A stretch of DNA of 64,000 bases from Nocardia xishanensis NBRC 101358 (lineage in GTDB: Bacteria; Actinomycetota; Actinomycetes; Mycobacteriales; Mycobacteriaceae): positions 186,001-250,000 of the forward strand of contig NZ_BDCF01000006.1 in NCBI RefSeq assembly GCF_001613365.1, written 5' to 3'. Position 1 is the stretch's first letter. Each line of letters begins with the position of its first letter. A model generated the notes under the pieces. The model was given only the letters and a program-made list of their open reading frames with translations, was not told where the DNA came from and made no database searches. The translations under genes and the position numbers were made by a program. Positions 61,707 to 64,000 of the stretch are shown here, piece after piece.

Positions 61707-63326
61707 ATGATGAGGGTTTCGAGGACGCCGGGCGGGCGGAGACGAGCGAAAGGCATTGCGGCGGTGGCGCTCGCGGCGCTGGTGGCGTCGGTGCTCGCGG
61801 GCTGCGGATCCGGGCGGACGGGAGACGGCGGCGACGGCGCCGGGTTGATCGTCGGCACCACGGACAAGATCTTCTCGCTCGATCCGGCCGCCGCCTACGA
61901 CAACGGATCACTGGTCGCCGAGACGCAGATCTATCAGTACCTACTGAATTTCGCGCCCGGCGACCCGACCCCGAGACCCGACGCGGCCGAGAAGTGCGAG
62001 TTCACCACGCCGACCGTCTACACCTGTACATTGCAGGCCGGGCTGAAGTTCGCCAACGGAAATCCGTTGACCGCCAAGAGCGTCAAGTTCTCCTTCGACC
62101 GCATGCTCGGCATCAACGATCCGAACGGTCCCGCCTCGCTGCTGGGCAATCTGGAGAAGACCGATGTGGTCGACGACCGCACCGTCGCTTTCACGCTGAA
62201 GGTCCCCAACGATCAGACCTTCCCGGCGATCCTGCCCACCCAGGCGGGGCCGATCGTGGACGAGCAGGTCTTCCCGGCCGACAAGGTGATGGCCGACGAG
62301 GACGTGGTGCGCGCCAAGGGTTACTCCGGCCCGTACACGATCACCAGTTACGACAAGAACAAACTGGTCGAGTACCAGGCGAATCCGGATTACCGCGGCA
62401 TTCTCGGCGCCCCGAAGACCCCGCGGATCTCGGCGAAGTACTACGCCACCACCGACAACCTGAAGCTGGACCTGCAAAGCGGCGCGATCGACGCGGGCTA
62501 TCGCTCGCTGACGCCCACCGACATCGAGGGCCTGCGCGGCTCCGACAAGGTCAAGGTGCTGGACGGTCCCGGCGGTGAGTTGCGCTACATCGTCTTCAAC
62601 ATGAACACCATGCCGGGCGGTACGCCGGAGCAGAAGCTGGCGGTCCGCAAGGCGGTCGCGTCGTCGCTGGATCGGGCCTCGCTGGCGCGCGACGTATACA
62701 AGGACACCTATCTCCCGGCGTATTCATCCGTGCCGCAGGGCATTCCGGGCGCGGCCGAGCCGTTCAAGGAAATCTACGGCGCGGGCCCGAACAAGGACGC
62801 GGCCGCGAAATTCCTCGCAGACGCGGGCATCGCGACACCGGTGGAGCTCGAGCTCCAGTACAACCCCGACCACTACGGCTCCAGCAGCACCGAGGAATAC
62901 AAAGCGATCAAGGCGCAGCTGGACGGCACCGGCTTGTTCCGCGTGAACCTTCAGTCCACGGAATGGGTCAGCTACCAACGCGAACGGGCGCGCGACGCGT
63001 ACCCGCTCTACCAGTTCGGCTGGTTCCCCGACTTCCCGGACCCCGACAACTACCTCTCGCCGTTCTTCGGCCCCAACAACTTCCTCCAGTCGCACTTCGA
63101 GAATCCCGGCATCACCGCGCAGCTGGTCGGTGAGGCGACCCAGCCGGACCGAGATCGCAGGCTCCAGCAGATCCAGCAGGTGCAGCGCGATCTGGCGCAG
63201 AACTTCCTGCCGATAGTTCCGCTGTTGTCCGGCAAGCAGATCGGCGTCGCGGCCAACGGCGTGCAAGGGATGGAACAGACGCTGGATCTGTCGTTCAAGT
63301 TCCGCTACACGGTGCTGAGCAAGTGA
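61707..63326 (+). CDS. Oligopeptide-type ABC transporter substrate-binding lipoprotein (SBP_bac_5)
   Basis: 539 aa. Signal peptide with lipobox VLAGC (Cys33). The extracytoplasmic SBP_bac_5 domain is recognised from KIFSLDPAAAYDNGSLVAET, FSFDRMLGINDPNG, YSGPYTITSYDKN then KLVEYQANPDYRG, and near the end LPIVPLLSGKQIGVA. Binds peptides, opines or nickel-type ligands; the ligand is unknown. ATGATG start with GGCCGG just before it. Its stop overlaps the GTG of the permease gene (GTGA), giving a normal importer operon. Confidence 0.92.
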   Translation: MMRVSRTPGGRRRAKGIAAVALAALVASVLAGCGSGRTGDGGDGAGLIVGTTDKIFSLDPAAAYDNGSLVAETQIYQYLLNFAPGDPTPRPDAAEKCEFTTPTVYTCTLQAGLKFANGNPLTAKSVKFSFDRMLGINDPNGPASLLGNLEKTDVVDDRTVAFTLKVPNDQTFPAILPTQAGPIVDEQVFPADKVMADEDVVRAKGYSGPYTITSYDKNKLVEYQANPDYRGILGAPKTPRISAKYYATTDNLKLDLQSGAIDAGYRSLTPTDIEGLRGSDKVKVLDGPGGELRYIVFNMNTMPGGTPEQKLAVRKAVASSLDRASLARDVYKDTYLPAYSSVPQGIPGAAEPFKEIYGAGPNKDAAAKFLADAGIATPVELELQYNPDHYGSSSTEEYKAIKAQLDGTGLFRVNLQSTEWVSYQRERARDAYPLYQFGWFPDFPDPDNYLSPFFGPNNFLQSHFENPGITAQLVGEATQPDRDRRLQQIQQVQRDLAQNFLPIVPLLSGKQIGVAANGVQGMEQTLDLSFKFRYTVLSK

Positions 63327-64000
63327 CATCGGAGGGGACCGGGCCCGCGGCGATCGCGCCGCGGGCCCGGCGGTTCGCGCTGCCGCGGGCGGGCGGGGAT
63401 TCCCGCGGGCTCGCCCTGGCCAGGTATCTGGGGGTGCGGCTGCTGCTGATTCCGGTCACGGCCTGGATCTTGGTGACCGCGGTGTTCTTCTTGATGCGGG
63501 TGATCGGCGATCCCATCGAGGCTTCGTTGGGCGGGCGACTGCCACCGGACCAGATCGCGCAGCGACGGGAGGCGGCGGGCCTGAACCGGCCGATACTGGT
63601 GCAGTACTGGGAGTATCTCTCCGGCCTCGCGCGCGGTGATTTCGGGCAGACCCAGGATCACAGGATGGTCGCCGACATCATCGTCACCCGCGGGGCGGCG
63701 ACCCTGGAGCTGGTCTGCTGGGCACTGATCGTCGCCTTCGCGATCGGCGTCCCGCTCGGCAGATACGCCGCGACGCACCGGGATTCGGCGCGCGACGCGA
63801 CCCTGCGGCTGTTCGCCATCCTGGCCTACGCGGCGCCGGTGTTCTTCGTCGGGCTGCTGCTCAAGCTGTTGTTCGCGGTGCGGCTCGGCTGGCTTCCGGT
63901 CTCCGGACGGGCCAGCGCCGACGTGGAACTGCGGCTGCAGCACGTCTCGCCGAAGACCAACATCATGGTGGTCGACGCGATCCTCTACGGCGACAACGCC
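63323..64000 (+). CDS. DppB-type ABC transporter permease (partial, right edge)
   Basis: 226 codons are visible; the gene continues past the window. After a 35-residue cytoplasmic lead, helix YLGVRLLLIPVTAWILVTAV begins the DppB-type first segment, then RREAAGLNRPILVQYWEYLS and the GDFGQTQ motif, followed by further helices including AFAIGVPLGRYAATHRDSAR. GTG start overlaps the binding-protein stop. First permease of an oligopeptide/dipeptide importer. Confidence 0.9.
   Translation, partial: MTSEGTGPAAIAPRARRFALPRAGGDSRGLALARYLGVRLLLIPVTAWILVTAVFFLMRVIGDPIEASLGGRLPPDQIAQRREAAGLNRPILVQYWEYLSGLARGDFGQTQDHRMVADIIVTRGAATLELVCWALIVAFAIGVPLGRYAATHRDSARDATLRLFAILAYAAPVFFVGLLLKLLFAVRLGWLPVSGRASADVELRLQHVSPKTNIMVVDAILYGDNA

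Overview
The window is GC-rich actinobacterial chromosome, most likely from Nocardia or a close mycolic-acid-forming relative. Evidence: a complete mce4-type sterol importer with KstR-type operators, an LGFP-repeat cell-wall hydrolase, an Ag85-like esterase, an MbtH protein, a PhoPR-like pair, and gene orders that I recall from two separate M. tuberculosis regions (about Rv3489-Rv3505 and Rv0772-Rv0808) joined here. The genus is an inference; all homologue names are from recognition of protein sequence, not from a search.

Layout. (a) 1-18.8 kb is largely a steroid/cholesterol block: a divergent echA19/fadD19-like pair, then (after an unrelated FAD monooxygenase/TetR pair and a Doc-type toxin-antitoxin pair) fadE27-fadE26 on the minus strand diverging from fdxD-hsd4A-yrbE4AB-mce4ABCDEF-mam4AB on the plus strand. 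Three strong and two weaker TnnAACnnGTTnnA boxes sit in its intergenic regions. (b) 18.8-24.7 kb: a PhoR/PhoP-like two-component system whose kinase stop overlaps the last mce4 gene, otsA, a small Rv3489-like protein, an alpha/beta hydrolase and an MbtH protein. (c) 24.8-27.6 kb: a tRNA-Thr(TGT) followed by a 130-bp tandem array of decayed tRNA copies, then a three-domain endolysin-like hydrolase and a gene-poor stretch.

(d) 27.6-60.9 kb: purine genes spread among other functions - purD, purB, purS-purQ, purL and purF, which together give most of the IMP pathway and the adenylosuccinate lyase steps. Between them lie two HIT proteins, an M23 peptidase, an aminotransferase with a TetR regulator, an Ag85-like secreted esterase, an Old Yellow Enzyme/MerR pair with a perfect operator, oligopeptidase B, glutamate decarboxylase, M20 and M18 peptidases, a metallo-beta-lactamase-fold protein, a GT87 glycosyltransferase, an alpha/beta-hydrolase/CPBP-protease membrane pair, and a sterol-carrier-like protein. 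(e) 45.7-48.3 kb holds the most unusual local arrangement: two AmiC-like cytoplasmic ligand-binding paralogues flanking a MarR regulator, with no amide or nitrile enzyme nearby. (f) 61.7-64 kb is the start of an oligopeptide-type ABC importer running off the window.

Two near-identical hairpin elements (29.93 and 43.90 kb), both between convergent genes, form a dispersed intergenic repeat. No insertion sequence, transposase, integrase or CRISPR array was seen.
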